Below are positions 18,701 through 27,062 of a DNA stretch of 64,000 nucleotides, piece by piece (position 1 is the first letter of the stretch; every line of letters starts with the position of its first letter). The DNA is taken from NCBI GenBank assembly GCA_021413945.1, contig JAIOPK010000006.1:499636-563635 (forward strand), given 5' to 3'. Source of the DNA: Candidatus Uhrbacteria bacterium. GTDB lineage: Bacteria > Patescibacteriota > Patescibacteriia > 2-12-FULL-60-25. Under the pieces are notes generated by a model that saw only the letters and a program-made list of their open reading frames with translations, made no database searches and was not told the origin of the DNA. Position numbers and translations under genes: made by a program.

Positions 18701-20103
18701 TCCTTGGGCAATTCCAGCGTTTCGCGCAGCGAATCTATCACCTGCTCGTTCTTTGAGGTGTGCACGGAATATGCCTTCGACCAATCCGTAAGAATCGGTG
18801 CCCAGGCCTTTACCGCATCAACTTTTGTCTCCATGTCCGATGAGGCCATCCCATACTTCATTCCCGCCTGAAAGCCGAACTGGGATCTTGAAGCGTACGG
18901 GTAGGCGCGCTCATCGAGAATGCGCTTGACCTCTCCTTGAACCCTCGGGTCTGCCGGCCACGGTTTTGTAGCCGCTTCCAAAACTTCCGGAGCGGCGATA
19001 GCCTCTGTTGGACGCACTTCCGCCGTGCGTTTGGCGTTCTTTACAGGTTTGGGACCGACTTGGATCAGGCCGTTCTTGATATCCATTCCGCAGACCAGCG
19101 AAATAAGTGCTGGTGCAAGCTCGACCTGCAGACGTTCCTCGGCTGGAATCTTTTTAACGAACCGCTCGATAAGCTTTCGTAAGACGGCGACATCTTCTTT
19201 TTCAACCGTCTCGCTCGTCCGGAGAAGTTTTCCGCTCAATTTCTCAATCGCGATCGACACCATATCATCCGGCAGCCGCTCCAATGCCTGAAGCTGACGT
19301 TCGCGCGATTCCTTGACCGACTCGGGATTTGAATAAAGGAGTGAAGGACGCGACGCGACATCCCGATACGAGTAGATTTTCTTATCCTCACTGATCGTTT
19401 TTCTTATGTCTTCCGAGATTGGCGTAAGCGGCTGCGAGGTAGACGGCAAGTGCACGGCAAATGTCGTCTCGGCGATATTCAACGCGCGGTCGCGGCTTGT
19501 CCCGTGGGAAACCGTTTTTGACGGATCGCGTTCAAACATCCGTTCAAGGAGCTGTTTGTAGCCCATTGGATTTTCGCCGGCTTCATCCATCCATTTCACG
19601 GCGCCTCTCAAATCGGCGTCATACTCGTGCATGCGCTCGAGACTCAACGACTGAAGATAGTTATGGATCGCTCCCGATACATCCGGTTTCGGCCCCTCGA
19701 TCTTTCCGGCGGCTATTTGTTTTTTCTCTCTTTGCTTGGCGTTATGTGTTTTTTGGACGTGGACCAGTTCATGTGCGATCACGCCCAACAGCGCTTGTTC
19801 CGTTTGCGCCCGTTCCACCAAGCGCGAGGCAACAAGAAGCGTACCGTCCGGGAAGGCTACGGCATTCATCTCGTGCCAATCCGGCGCAACCTGTACATGG
19901 GGTTCAAGCCCGATCTTGTTCAGACGGTCTGCGACAGATTGGACGTAATTTTGTACCGGGTGATTTTCCGGATAGGCGCCATATTCAAATTCAAAACGTT
20001 TGCGTTCAAGCGCAACCGTACGGCGAAGCCCTTCTCGTTCCGAACGTTCCGGCTTGGGAGAGACATTCGGTGTTTGAATCGGCCCTAGAGCCTCCTTTGA
20101 CAT
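15751..20103 (-). CDS. Giant fusion: N-terminal M48-like metallopeptidase, long helical middle, C-terminal UbiB/ABC1-like kinase
   Basis: ALLGVIAHELVHVQKTHN (HExxH) near N-terminus; C-terminal IGGGSIVTVYEVEATDGRKEVVKILNPNI ... QALSDIHIGNFSVTPKGEIAVYDRN. Confidence 0.75.
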   Translation of the reverse strand: MSKEALGPIQTPNVSPKPERSEREGLRRTVALERKRFEFEYGAYPENHPVQNYVQSVADRLNKIGLEPHVQVAPDWHEMNAVAFPDGTLLVASRLVERAQTEQALLGVIAHELVHVQKTHNAKQREKKQIAAGKIEGPKPDVSGAIHNYLQSLSLERMHEYDADLRGAVKWMDEAGENPMGYKQLLERMFERDPSKTVSHGTSRDRALNIAETTFAVHLPSTSQPLTPISEDIRKTISEDKKIYSYRDVASRPSLLYSNPESVKESRERQLQALERLPDDMVSIAIEKLSGKLLRTSETVEKEDVAVLRKLIERFVKKIPAEERLQVELAPALISLVCGMDIKNGLIQVGPKPVKNAKRTAEVRPTEAIAAPEVLEAATKPWPADPRVQGEVKRILDERAYPYASRSQFGFQAGMKYGMASSDMETKVDAVKAWAPILTDWSKAYSVHTSKNEQVIDSLRETLELPKEALIEKNKPLSVEQIQDKEVRDWITKTEHLKDFQKAKNLARALAAEFLENKESVQVEDLASHLRSTFLKVNEYVSSKTQKGNFEQAEIADRKIRLLTTAGYEWLKTALALPECHSIPLPEKEEALFLYYWLNGLENVRVLATQEISDEDPEYGYKMDNKEDPEFNKQAKYLEKEVQHINLLGRLDRDRATRLIKRLDPDFTKLDVAWGTLPQDFEQSLQEEYEDVMRTRIAVRHLLSIEDPQALSKEVVRLEGDANYRAREEFVRRSIETGPILERLVLMYKKGEFKKLSLAEGIELVSIVPDPALRDQWEKRLLNDRWSSVGFVEKLDTLFPEGRGSGVTDFNLRERFLDEQVDSQETFTLVKKRVEGQLDEMLKEGSSSIGAGLLLEKDFRHTEPREIVKTMLALLKSSEDDTELRKVIFNRVVSGPQYSQKFGEEVEAAAIVSDCESALRTIYSIGPVGRHALLRKILTSEGGLLPDPQRRKIFLESLFKEWIKPTEGENDLEQVLERVRGGLVDVKDWELLYIAFQGSLGERIARPPKRRSQASEWLTLDDTERISPESALLVKTKKLVDWKSVPAGALSNMDRYRFAYREYSQRIAYDLLGAGKPEVFEAMTPLRFVKDTVQRMSAMGVRFLQNLPLAADIPEKYAQEFNEVFDQAKGQSKISALLTMEREWPTMWDEIARFGKRIGGGSIVTVYEVEATDGRKEVVKILNPNIKHHIDGMYGLAKDVIGSLAKNHGGGYESANVLLDDMKEWIAKDVAFENFLENDKRFFERHQGYKPEGHRYGLRIPRSRGPENAYFSREEYIPGTNLTQWKQLEKKGHDMRQVISVITKSYIEQIAHGQALSDIHIGNFSVTPKGEIAVYDRNFFLHLSPQERVIVSQFINPFADISAKEEMLAGFVAESGGVMDEQTRLEVHRLADASSRHDWQEGLRAMTAIKRRGVRIPLNITLLLKNFHALQRMAIKSGMNGVMDAYLYTP

Positions 20104-20123
20104 GAGGAAATAGTACCACGGAA

Positions 20124-20870
20124 TCACGCTTCAGCCCTGCCCCTTCTGCCCGTAATGATCTTGAGCGCTTGCGGCCTCACCCCGAGCTCCAGCGTCTCCC
20201 CTTCCAACGGCGCGCCGTCGACCATGCAGGAGCCGGCGACGGTACGTTCGAGACGCGCTTCCTTGAACTGCAAATGCGTTTGATCCGACGACTCCTTCTT
20301 CCAAGTGAAACGACGACGGTCGGGCGGTGGAAGAATAAAAACATCGAGCTTGCCGTCATGGGCGTCGCTATCGACTCCAAGATTTCTGATGACGAGTGAC
20401 CCTCCCGGAGGCGGCGCGATCTTGAATTGTTTGTCGACGTGAAGCGTGATGCCGGGGCCGTCGGCGACGAGTTCCGATAAAAATGCCCGAGTACCGACGA
20501 GGCCGAGGTCGACGGTCTCGTGAAAGCGGGCCATGAGCGTATCGACCGATGCGATACCCTTGGGAATGCCGAGACCTTTTGCCACGGGTCCGTCATCGAG
20601 CAGCGAAACAAATCCGATCATCGGATTGGCATCACCGAGCGCGCCGATCGCCGTGAACAGGGTTTTGTCATCGCCGACGACAACAAGGGTTTGCGCGCCG
20701 GAGTGCATCAAGTCGGCGACAATGTCTCGGGCATGACGAAACAACGCAAATTTACCGACGCGGCCGTTCATGCCACGGCGCGAAATCTCGGCCTCGAACC
20801 GCGAAACTTCCCGGTCGTATTTCCGGTCATTCAGCCGCTCGTCGTAGAGATAAGCGTATCCGGACAACAC
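20124..20870 (-). CDS. Divergent diacylglycerol/lipid kinase-like protein
   Basis: AQTLVVVGDDKTLFTAIGALGDANPMIGFVSL...GIPKGI; C-terminal VDGAPLEGETLELGVRPQALKII. Confidence 0.6.
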   Translation of the reverse strand: MLSGYAYLYDERLNDRKYDREVSRFEAEISRRGMNGRVGKFALFRHARDIVADLMHSGAQTLVVVGDDKTLFTAIGALGDANPMIGFVSLLDDGPVAKGLGIPKGIASVDTLMARFHETVDLGLVGTRAFLSELVADGPGITLHVDKQFKIAPPPGGSLVIRNLGVDSDAHDGKLDVFILPPPDRRRFTWKKESSDQTHLQFKEARLERTVAGSCMVDGAPLEGETLELGVRPQALKIITGRRGRAEA

Positions 20871-20875
20871 ATGAT

Positions 20876-21289
20876 TTAGGATTTGGCTTGGCCAACCGTG
20901 ACCTTGCCATTCACTTTTGCGCCTGCCTCGACCGTGAGCGCTTCCGATGTGAGGTCGCCGGCAAGTTTGGCTGTCGACTTCAAATCGATGCGGCGCTCCA
21001 CGATCACGTTGCCTTCGATCGTGCCCGCGATGATCGCGTCACCGGCTTTTACTTCGGCTCGGATAATCGCCTCGACGCCGACCGTGAGTCGGCCTTTGGT
21101 TGCGAGCGAGCCTTTTACTTCTCCCTCGATTTGAACATCGCCGTCACTCGCAAAATCACCCTCGACTTTTACGCCTTTGGCGATCACGGTCGCGGTTGGG
21201 CGCGAGGACGACGGGCTTGGTTCCGGTTTTGGATCGGCCGAAAGAATCGGCTTGATATCGGGAACTTGAGGGGAAGAAAAGAGAGCCAT
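20876..21289 (-). CDS. Bactofilin-family polymer-forming protein
   Basis: IAKGVKVEGDFASDGDVQIEGEVKGSLATKGRLTVGVEAIIRAEVKAGDAIIAGTIEGNVIVERRIDLKSTAKLAGDLTSEALTVEAGAKVNGKV. Confidence 0.9.
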   Translation of the reverse strand: MALFSSPQVPDIKPILSADPKPEPSPSSSRPTATVIAKGVKVEGDFASDGDVQIEGEVKGSLATKGRLTVGVEAIIRAEVKAGDAIIAGTIEGNVIVERRIDLKSTAKLAGDLTSEALTVEAGAKVNGKVTVGQAKS

Positions 21290-21339
21290 ATCGTTGGCGA
21301 GACCTTACAAAGAGAGTGGCGGGAGGTCAAAGCCAATTC

Positions 21340-23070
21340 CTACATCTCGTCCGGCACAGTAATTCCAAGCAAGCCAAGGCCAAGAACGAGGGCTTCGCGG
21401 GCAACAGATGCGAGTCGGATGCGGGCTTCGCGTAATTCCCCTTCCGATTCAAGCACGGGAACATCGCGATAGAATGCGTTGATCTTTTGCGAGGCATCGA
21501 GACACCATTGTGCGACGATGGCGGGGCGGAGTTCTGCTGCGGCTTGTCGAACTCTCGATGGGAATGCGGCGAGGACGAGGGCGAGGGCTTTTTCCGAGTC
21601 GTGGTCGAATGTGGAGGCGAGCTCGCCGTCAAAGGGGTTTTGCGGTCCGGCTTTGCGGATAATCGAGGCGAGACGCGTGGCGGCGTACAAACAGTAAGGG
21701 CCGGTGTCGCCGTCGAAAGAGAGGGCTTGCTCGAGATCGAAGGTGAAAATCTTGTCCGAGTCCTGTTTCAACATTCCGAACTTGATTCCAGCCATCGCGA
21801 TGCACCAGCTCACAAGCGTCACTTTTCCCTCCGTCCAGTCTTCATGGCGTTTTAATACTTCTCCGCGAGCGTAGTCGGTGACGGAGTTGCGGAAGTCTTC
21901 GAACGAGACAATGTTGCCTTCGCGAGAAGACATGGCTCCTGACTTCAGAGTAACGAATTCGTAGCCAATAAATTCATGCGGAACCGAAATTCCCATGCGC
22001 TTCAGCGTTTCGAAGAGCTGTTTGAAATAAAATTGCTGGCGATTGTCGACGAGAATCAACGAGCGAACGGCTTTTGGATATTCCGCATGTTTCTTTTCCG
22101 CGAGCGCGAGGTCTTTTGTTCCGTAGAGCGAGGTGCCGTCCGATTTGCGGACGAGGAAGACCCCGAGTTTCACATCCTCAAGATCGACGATCATGGCACC
22201 TTGCGATTCCTTGGCAATCCCCTTTTTGAGGAGATCATCCACCATCTGTTGGCCGCGTTCCGTCACTTCCGACTCGAGGTATTGGCGCTCGATGACAACA
22301 CCGAGGTCATCGAAGATTTCCGCCATTTCATCGAGAGACCAGCGGCGTGTTTCCAGCCAGAGCGATTCCAGTTCCGGATCATGCGCTTCCAATTTCTGTT
22401 GAACCGCCGAAATTTCCTCTTGGTATTCCGGATGTGCTTCCAGCTGGCGCGTGGCTTCCGCGTACATTTCTCCGAGATATTTTCCGGTGCGCTGATCCAT
22501 CGGTAAATCATCGATAGACATTGAGCCTTTTCGCGATTTCACCATCCACCACAAGCATTTGGCTACGTGGGCGCCGACATCGCCGTGGTACGACGCGGTT
22601 ACGACGTTCCAGCCGGCCTTTTTCAATAGCAAGTTTTCGCTCACGCCGAGGACGAGATTTCTAAGATGACCAACGTGGATTTCTTTGTGTGTATTGGGCT
22701 GGGCGTATTCGAGAACCACTTGGCGATCGGCTCCGTCGACGGAGTTGCCGTATTTCTCGTGGCTGACCTCGATATCGCGAACAACACGATGAACCGACAT
22801 GCCCGTCGAAAGCAAAAAGTTCACATATGGTCCTGCGGCCGAGACGGTTGCGACATCAGAGTTTTTTGTTTCGAACTTGGAGGCCAGATCTTTCGCGATT
22901 TCCGCCGGAGACTTCCCCATCGACTTGGCGAGCTTGAAACAACCGAAGGCGAGATCGCCGAGCTTGGAGTCCGGTGGGACGACAAGATCGCCCGGCTCGA
23001 TGGTCGAGTCGGTCAATTTCGAAAGCCGCTTGGCGATTTCCGAGGTCCAGTAACTCCAAGCGGTGGTCAT
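21340..23070 (-). CDS. argS: Arginyl-tRNA synthetase
   Basis: EYAQPNTHKEIHVGHLRNLVLG, FEFVTLKSGAMSSREGN-like region, C-terminal anticodon-binding domain. Confidence 0.95.
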   Translation of the reverse strand: MTTAWSYWTSEIAKRLSKLTDSTIEPGDLVVPPDSKLGDLAFGCFKLAKSMGKSPAEIAKDLASKFETKNSDVATVSAAGPYVNFLLSTGMSVHRVVRDIEVSHEKYGNSVDGADRQVVLEYAQPNTHKEIHVGHLRNLVLGVSENLLLKKAGWNVVTASYHGDVGAHVAKCLWWMVKSRKGSMSIDDLPMDQRTGKYLGEMYAEATRQLEAHPEYQEEISAVQQKLEAHDPELESLWLETRRWSLDEMAEIFDDLGVVIERQYLESEVTERGQQMVDDLLKKGIAKESQGAMIVDLEDVKLGVFLVRKSDGTSLYGTKDLALAEKKHAEYPKAVRSLILVDNRQQFYFKQLFETLKRMGISVPHEFIGYEFVTLKSGAMSSREGNIVSFEDFRNSVTDYARGEVLKRHEDWTEGKVTLVSWCIAMAGIKFGMLKQDSDKIFTFDLEQALSFDGDTGPYCLYAATRLASIIRKAGPQNPFDGELASTFDHDSEKALALVLAAFPSRVRQAAAELRPAIVAQWCLDASQKINAFYRDVPVLESEGELREARIRLASVAREALVLGLGLLGITVPDEM

Positions 23071-24266
23071 ACGAGCTTCACAAAGTGGCGTTTACCTTTT
23101 TGGATGATCGAACCTTTGGCGACGGTGGCGGCGACATCCTTCACGACCACGTCATCGACCTTCACACCGCCTTGCTCGACTTGGCGTCGGGCATCAGACT
23201 TTGATGTACACAATTTTGATTCGACGAGAGCGTCGACCAAAGACATCGTTTTCTTGATCTTCAACTCGGGAACTTCTTCCGGCTTTTCTCCTTTTTGGTG
23301 TACCGAAGAGAACTGCGATGCGGCTTGTTCGGCTGATTCATCTCCCGCAAGCCACGCGACAATGCGTTTCGCGAGGTCGCGTTTGAATGTCATCGGGTTC
23401 TCGCCTTTGGAAATCGCTTTCTCTATTGCCTTCATGTCTGCGTCCGACAACTTGGTACACGCGGCAAAGCCCGGAACAATCATTCCGTCGGTCCAGCTCA
23501 TGACTTTTCCGTACATATCTTCCGGCGAGTCTGTGAAGGCAACGATGTTGCCCTCCGTCTTTCCCATTTTCTTACCCGTCGCGTCGGCGAGGAGTTTGAG
23601 CGTGAGCACGGCTTTATCTTTTTTCTTGAGCTCGCGCTGAAGATCGCGTCCGGCGAGCATGTTGAATGTCTGATCATTTCCGCCGATCTCAAGATCGACA
23701 TCCATCGCAACAGAATCGTAACCTTGCATGAGCGGGTACAAGAATTCGTGGAGATGCACGGGCTTGCCCTCGGCGATGCGCTTCTCGAACATGTCACGCT
23801 CTACCATCTGTTGGACGGTGAAGTGTGAGGCAAGTTCTACGACGTCGGCGAAGGACATTTTGCCCAGCCACTCGCTGTTGAACATGAGCTTAGCTGGGTT
23901 TGGGCCGTCGAATTTGAGAATCGTTGAGGCTTGTTTCTGATATTGCTTACAGTTAGCCAAGACTTCCTCGCGGGTGAGGACTTTTCTTGTCGCGAACTTG
24001 TCCGTCGGGTCGCCGATCATGGCGGTGAAATCACCAATAAGCATGATGACCTCGTGGCCGAGCGCTTGGACTTCTGCGAGCTTCTGCAACCAAATCGCAT
24101 GGCCGAGGTGAAGCGTCGGACCGGTCGGATCGACGCCGACATAGACGCGCATGCGCTCGCCTTTCATGAAGCGTGTACGTAATGCGTCCATCGAAGGATA
24201 GACGTGCTCGACGCCATGCGAGAGCACCCAGTCGATTTGTTTTTTGTCCGTAGAAACCTTTGGCAT
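23067..24266 (-). CDS. tyrS: Tyrosyl-tRNA synthetase
   Basis: YVGVDPTGPTLHLGHAIWLQKLAEVQALGHEVIMLIGDFTAMIGDP, C-terminal S4-like domain; MPKVST start preferred. Confidence 0.92.
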   Translation of the reverse strand: MPKVSTDKKQIDWVLSHGVEHVYPSMDALRTRFMKGERMRVYVGVDPTGPTLHLGHAIWLQKLAEVQALGHEVIMLIGDFTAMIGDPTDKFATRKVLTREEVLANCKQYQKQASTILKFDGPNPAKLMFNSEWLGKMSFADVVELASHFTVQQMVERDMFEKRIAEGKPVHLHEFLYPLMQGYDSVAMDVDLEIGGNDQTFNMLAGRDLQRELKKKDKAVLTLKLLADATGKKMGKTEGNIVAFTDSPEDMYGKVMSWTDGMIVPGFAACTKLSDADMKAIEKAISKGENPMTFKRDLAKRIVAWLAGDESAEQAASQFSSVHQKGEKPEEVPELKIKKTMSLVDALVESKLCTSKSDARRQVEQGGVKVDDVVVKDVAATVAKGSIIQKGKRHFVKLV

Positions 24267-24286
24267 AAATATTATTTCATTGTAGC

Positions 24287-26923
24287 TCAAAGTCGCGACT
24301 TAATCACTTTCACCTTTTCTTTTGCTTCCTCAAGTTTATCCGACATGTTGCGAACGACTTGTTCCGGCGCCTTGCTCGAGAACTCGGCGTTTGAGAGTTT
24401 TGCCTCCGTCGATTTGATATACGCCTCGAGCTGTTCTAATTCTTTTTCCATTTTCTCGCGTTCCGCTTCCATGTCGACGCCCTCCGCTTTATCGAAGCCG
24501 ATGGTCGATGCTCCGGAAGTGGCGACGACCCAGTTGTCGGGCATGTCATTCATGACTTCAATCGCAGAAGTGTTGGTGAGACGCTTGATCCACTCCAAAT
24601 TGTCACCTACGAGGCCTTCCATTTCTTCATCGGCGACGAATCCAAACGAAATCTTTTTTGCCGCTTCGACACCTTGCTCGGCACGGAGACGGCGGATGTC
24701 GGTCACGAAGAGTCGGAGTTTTTCGAATTCGACGGCACGACCCATTGAATCATTTACGTACTCGGGCCATTCGGCGACCATGAGATGGCCTTCGGCACCC
24801 ATCACTTTCCAGACATGCTCGGTCACGAAGGGCATGAAGGGATGCCACATGCGGAGAATGCCATTCAGGAGCGACTTCAAGATGTCGGCTTTGCCTCCCT
24901 CAACTTTGGCGATCTCCAAGTACCAGTCGGCCAAGTCGCTCCATGTGAAATCGCGAAGCTCCTCCCCTGCTGCGGAGAACTGGAATTTTTCGAGCTTGTC
25001 GGTGATGGAGGCGTTTACGTCGGCGAGTCGGGAGAGGATCCAGTCGTCGGCAAGGGTTCTGGTTTTTGAGGCTTTTTGCTTCTCGTCTTCGAGCTGGAGC
25101 AGGATGAAGCGCGAGATGTTCCAAAGCTTGTTCGTGAAATTTCGAAACGCTTCGATCTTGGTTTCCGAGAGCTTTCCATCTTGGCCGGGTGTCATGCCCA
25201 GCAAAAGCGAGAGTCGAACGGCGTCGGTGCCGTATTTTGGGATCAGTTCGAGCGGATCGAGGACATTTCCAAGAGACTTGGACATTTTGCGTCCTTGCTC
25301 GTCCATGACGAGGCCGCTCAAGTAAACGTTCTTGAATGGAATCTCGCCGATGGCATACGTCGACATCAGAATCATGCGGGCGACCCAGAAGAACAGAATG
25401 TCACGGCCTGTCTCAAGGACAGCCGTTGGGTGATAGTCGCGGTGGGCTTTCCATTCCTTCTTGTCAGGCCAGCCAAGGGCAGAAAACGTCCAAGAACCGG
25501 AGGAAAACCACGTATCGAGCGTGTCAGGATCGCGTTCCCAGCCTTCGCCTGGGGATTCGACAGAGCATTTGGCTTCATCGTCCTTATACCAAACCGGAAT
25601 CTGGTGCCCGAACCAAATTTGGCGCGAAATGCACCAGTCGCGGAGATTGTTGATCCAGTGGAAATAGATTTTGTCGAAGCGCTCCGGGATCAGCTTGATT
25701 TGATTGGATTCGACCGCGACGAGCATCAGCTCTTTGAGCGTCACTTCATCCCCTTTCTTGTATTTGTTCCCGAGAGTCTTCTGCCGAAGTTTGAACGGCT
25801 TATTCACGCGGACAAACCACTGCTTGCTAGGAAGCTGTTCGACAATGGCGCCGCCGCGTTGGGCAACGGGGAGCGCTTGCTGGACTTCTTCGGCGGATAC
25901 GAGCAAATCGTTGTCCGACAAGAATTGCTCGATCTTGGCGCGAGCCTCGACGGTCGTGAGGCCCTCGAACTCCGGGCCGCAGTCGGCCATCATACGAGCC
26001 TGTTGGTCGATTACTTGAACGGTCGGAAGCCCGTGACGCGAGGCAATTTCCGCGTCGATCATCGAGTGGGCGGGCGTGACGCCGAGGGCGCCGGTGCCGA
26101 AGGCGGGGTCGACGGCTTCGTCGGCGATGATTTTGATCGAGAGTTTCTTTCCGCAGAATTCCGGCTCGAATGTTTGGCCGATCAGCTTCGAATAGCGCTT
26201 ATCATCCGGATGAACGGCAACGGCGGTGTCGCCGAACTTGGTTTCAGGGCGCGTCGAGGAGATGGCGATCGGGAAATTTTTGTCGTATTTGAATGTGAGC
26301 AAACGAGCGGTGACGTCTTTGCTCTCTACTTCATCGTCCGACAATGTCGTCTGGAATTGTGGATCCCAGTTTACGACGCGGAAGCCGCGCTCGATGAGAC
26401 CGTCCTCGAACATCATTTCGAATATCGTGTTCACGGCGAGGTTGCGCTCGGCATCGAATGTGTAGCGCTCGCGGGTCCAATCGCAAGAGGAACCCATTTT
26501 GCGGGCTTGCGCGACAATCGTGTTGCGGGACTTGTCGGCAAAGTCGACGACGCGTTCGAGAAACGCTTCTCGACCTAGATCCTTGCGTGGATCTTTGTAT
26601 CCCTCCTTTATGAGCAGCTGTTCGACTTTAACCTGTGTCGCGATGGCGGCGTGGTCGGTTCCGGGGATCCAGAGCGTCTTCTTGCCGCGCATGCGCTCAA
26701 AGCGGATCATCAAATCCTGCGTGGTCATGCGCTGGGCATGGCCCATGTGGAGGGTGCCGGTTCGATTTGGAGGCGGCATCATTATGCAGTACGGCTCGCC
26801 TTTTTGGTTACGATCAGGCAATTGATCCGGATTGAAAGCGCCGGACGCTTCCCAGGCGGCGTAGATCGCATCTTCGACCGAGGAGGCATCGTAGGCCTTT
26901 GGTAGCTCGCGCAAATCGCTCAT
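24287..26923 (-). CDS. valS: Valyl-tRNA synthetase
   Basis: PPPNRTGTLHMGHAQRMTTQDLMIRFERMRGKKTLWIPGTDHAAIATQ, GRKMSKSLGNVLDPLEL. Confidence 0.95.
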   Translation of the reverse strand: MSDLRELPKAYDASSVEDAIYAAWEASGAFNPDQLPDRNQKGEPYCIMMPPPNRTGTLHMGHAQRMTTQDLMIRFERMRGKKTLWIPGTDHAAIATQVKVEQLLIKEGYKDPRKDLGREAFLERVVDFADKSRNTIVAQARKMGSSCDWTRERYTFDAERNLAVNTIFEMMFEDGLIERGFRVVNWDPQFQTTLSDDEVESKDVTARLLTFKYDKNFPIAISSTRPETKFGDTAVAVHPDDKRYSKLIGQTFEPEFCGKKLSIKIIADEAVDPAFGTGALGVTPAHSMIDAEIASRHGLPTVQVIDQQARMMADCGPEFEGLTTVEARAKIEQFLSDNDLLVSAEEVQQALPVAQRGGAIVEQLPSKQWFVRVNKPFKLRQKTLGNKYKKGDEVTLKELMLVAVESNQIKLIPERFDKIYFHWINNLRDWCISRQIWFGHQIPVWYKDDEAKCSVESPGEGWERDPDTLDTWFSSGSWTFSALGWPDKKEWKAHRDYHPTAVLETGRDILFFWVARMILMSTYAIGEIPFKNVYLSGLVMDEQGRKMSKSLGNVLDPLELIPKYGTDAVRLSLLLGMTPGQDGKLSETKIEAFRNFTNKLWNISRFILLQLEDEKQKASKTRTLADDWILSRLADVNASITDKLEKFQFSAAGEELRDFTWSDLADWYLEIAKVEGGKADILKSLLNGILRMWHPFMPFVTEHVWKVMGAEGHLMVAEWPEYVNDSMGRAVEFEKLRLFVTDIRRLRAEQGVEAAKKISFGFVADEEMEGLVGDNLEWIKRLTNTSAIEVMNDMPDNWVVATSGASTIGFDKAEGVDMEAEREKMEKELEQLEAYIKSTEAKLSNAEFSSKAPEQVVRNMSDKLEEAKEKVKVIKSRL

Positions 26924-26972
26924 AGAGAATGAGCCTAGATTAACCGAGAAACGGCGAATGGTCGAGAGGCGT

Positions 26973-26998
26973 ATTTTGTCAGGAATTATTGACAAAAT
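26973..26998. repeat. 9-bp perfect inverted repeat in divergent intergenic region (possible operator)
   Basis: attttgtca-ggaattat-tgacaaaat. Confidence 0.6.
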
Positions 26999-27013
26999 TG
27001 CTCTGTCAAAGCC

Positions 27014-27042
27014 TTGACACTAGGTGTAAAAAGCCGTAGGTT
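27014..27042 (+). promoter_or_regulatory. Candidate sigma70-like promoter for the DHH-family gene
   Basis: TTGACA - 17 nt - TAGGTT upstream of 27063. Confidence 0.4.
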
Positions 27043-27062
27043 AGTTCATTAATTCAATTGTC

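Noticed and set aside
25076-26578. 500-aa plus-strand ORF antisense to valS
   Set aside because: Shadow ORF; no recognisable motifs, and valS on the other strand is unambiguous.
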